DNA of 50,446 nucleotides from CALWOS01 sp963595735. GTDB taxonomy: Bacteria > Bacillota > Clostridia > Oscillospirales > Oscillospiraceae. The DNA lies in assembly GCA_963595735.1 (NCBI GenBank), contig CAVBJJ010000011.1:1-50446 (forward strand), read 5' to 3'. Positions 50,295-50,446 of this stretch are shown here, one piece after another. Made by a program: the position numbers and the translations under genes. How positions within the stretch are numbered: position 1 is the stretch's first letter; each line of letters opens with the position of its first letter. The notes beneath the pieces are model-generated. The model had not been told where the DNA came from, searched no databases, and was given only the letters and a program-made list of their open reading frames with translations.

Positions 50295-50337
50295 AAGGCA
50301 CTTTCAAGACATGGTTACCCATATCCGAAAGTGCCTT
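50295..50337 (-). terminator. Hairpin upstream of the surface-protein gene
   Basis: AAGGCACTTTC (50295-50305) pairs with GAAAGTGCCTT (50327-50337), with an inner ATGGGTAACCAT-like core; on the minus strand TTTATTATATATAG follows. It may end a gene to the right of the window or act in the leader of the surface-protein gene, about 50 bases ahead. TTTCGGATATG at 50269-50279 and CATATCCGAAA at 50320-50330 form a competing stem. Confidence 0.6.
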
Positions 50338-50392
50338 GGATATAAATTCAGTTTTTCGCCAATGTAGAGATGCAGTGAACCAGCTACATTTT

Positions 50393-50446
50393 TGCTCTGC
50401 TCTGCTCTGCTCTGCTCTGCTCTGCTCTGCTCTGCTCTGCTCTGCT
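50393..50446. repeat. Pentanucleotide tandem repeat (TGCTC)n
   Basis: At least 10.8 perfect copies of TGCTC, 54 bases, running to the last base of the window, so the true length is unknown. It lies about 145 bases upstream of the surface-protein start codon (as GAGCA on the coding strand). Confidence 0.95.

Noticed and set aside
50393..50446. CRISPR array
   Set aside because: The repeats are contiguous pentanucleotides without spacers. No other array-like pattern occurs in the window.

Overview
The window looks like a chromosomal segment of a GC-rich, spore-forming, anaerobic Firmicute. The Clostridia, and within them an Oscillospiraceae-like lineage, fit best. The sequence signs are a long-type SRP RNA with an Alu domain just upstream of dnaX, a T-box leader on thrS, a SleB-type cortex hydrolase, lipoproteins with Gram-positive style signals, an SLH-domain surface protein, a sodium-pumping decarboxylase operon and strong GGAGG ribosome binding sites. 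The species assignment is inference. I see no rRNA, tRNA, phage, insertion sequence with transposase, or CRISPR array.

Layout, left half. 0-12.4 kb: htpG (minus) with a CIRCE-like hairpin upstream; a MacAB-like export operon (adaptor, ATPase, permease; minus); a CLC-type anion transporter (plus); a TrpXYZ-like ABC uptake operon (minus); a small lipoprotein and a SleB-like hydrolase (minus). 12.4-16 kb: thrS behind a T-box (minus) and asnA (plus), then two non-coding repeats. 16.2-19.3 kb: a tightly coupled operon of three very small membrane proteins plus an APC-family permease, then an HTH/S24-like regulator that lacks the usual catalytic lysine and has a palindrome over its -10 box. 19.4-23.7 kb: SRP RNA, dnaX, ybaB/ebfC, a gpsA-like dehydrogenase and an MgtC-family protein.

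Layout, right half. 23.8-31.4 kb (all minus): branched-chain amino acid synthesis, in transcription order ilvB-ilvN-ilvC, a terminator, then ilvD, a DUF815 AAA+ ATPase and threonine deaminase. 32-33.1 kb: gap (minus), whose terminator appears to have been split by a 202-bp MITE-like element flanked by an exact 18-bp duplication. 33.5-37 kb (plus): an orphan histidine kinase-like protein, a TatD nuclease and a Wzy/O-antigen-ligase-like membrane protein. 37.2-41.3 kb (plus): carboxyltransferase, gamma-like, biotin carrier and beta subunits of a Na+ pumping decarboxylase, then a 4Fe-4S protein. 41.9-42.8 kb: rplM-rpsI (minus). 43-43.7 kb: a TtcA-like tRNA thiolase (plus). 43.8-50.2 kb: a 2139-residue BspA-type leucine-rich-repeat, MBG and SLH surface protein (minus). 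The window ends inside a pentanucleotide repeat upstream of that gene.

The most unusual items are the small-membrane-protein/permease operon with its neighbouring regulator, the dispersed non-coding repeat family with one apparent insertion event, the hairpin that reads both as terminator and as HrcA operator before htpG, a promoter whose -35 box is the loop of a terminator, and the pentanucleotide tract upstream of the giant surface protein. Promoter calls are from consensus matching by eye. Residue numbers are counted by hand and are approximate in long proteins.
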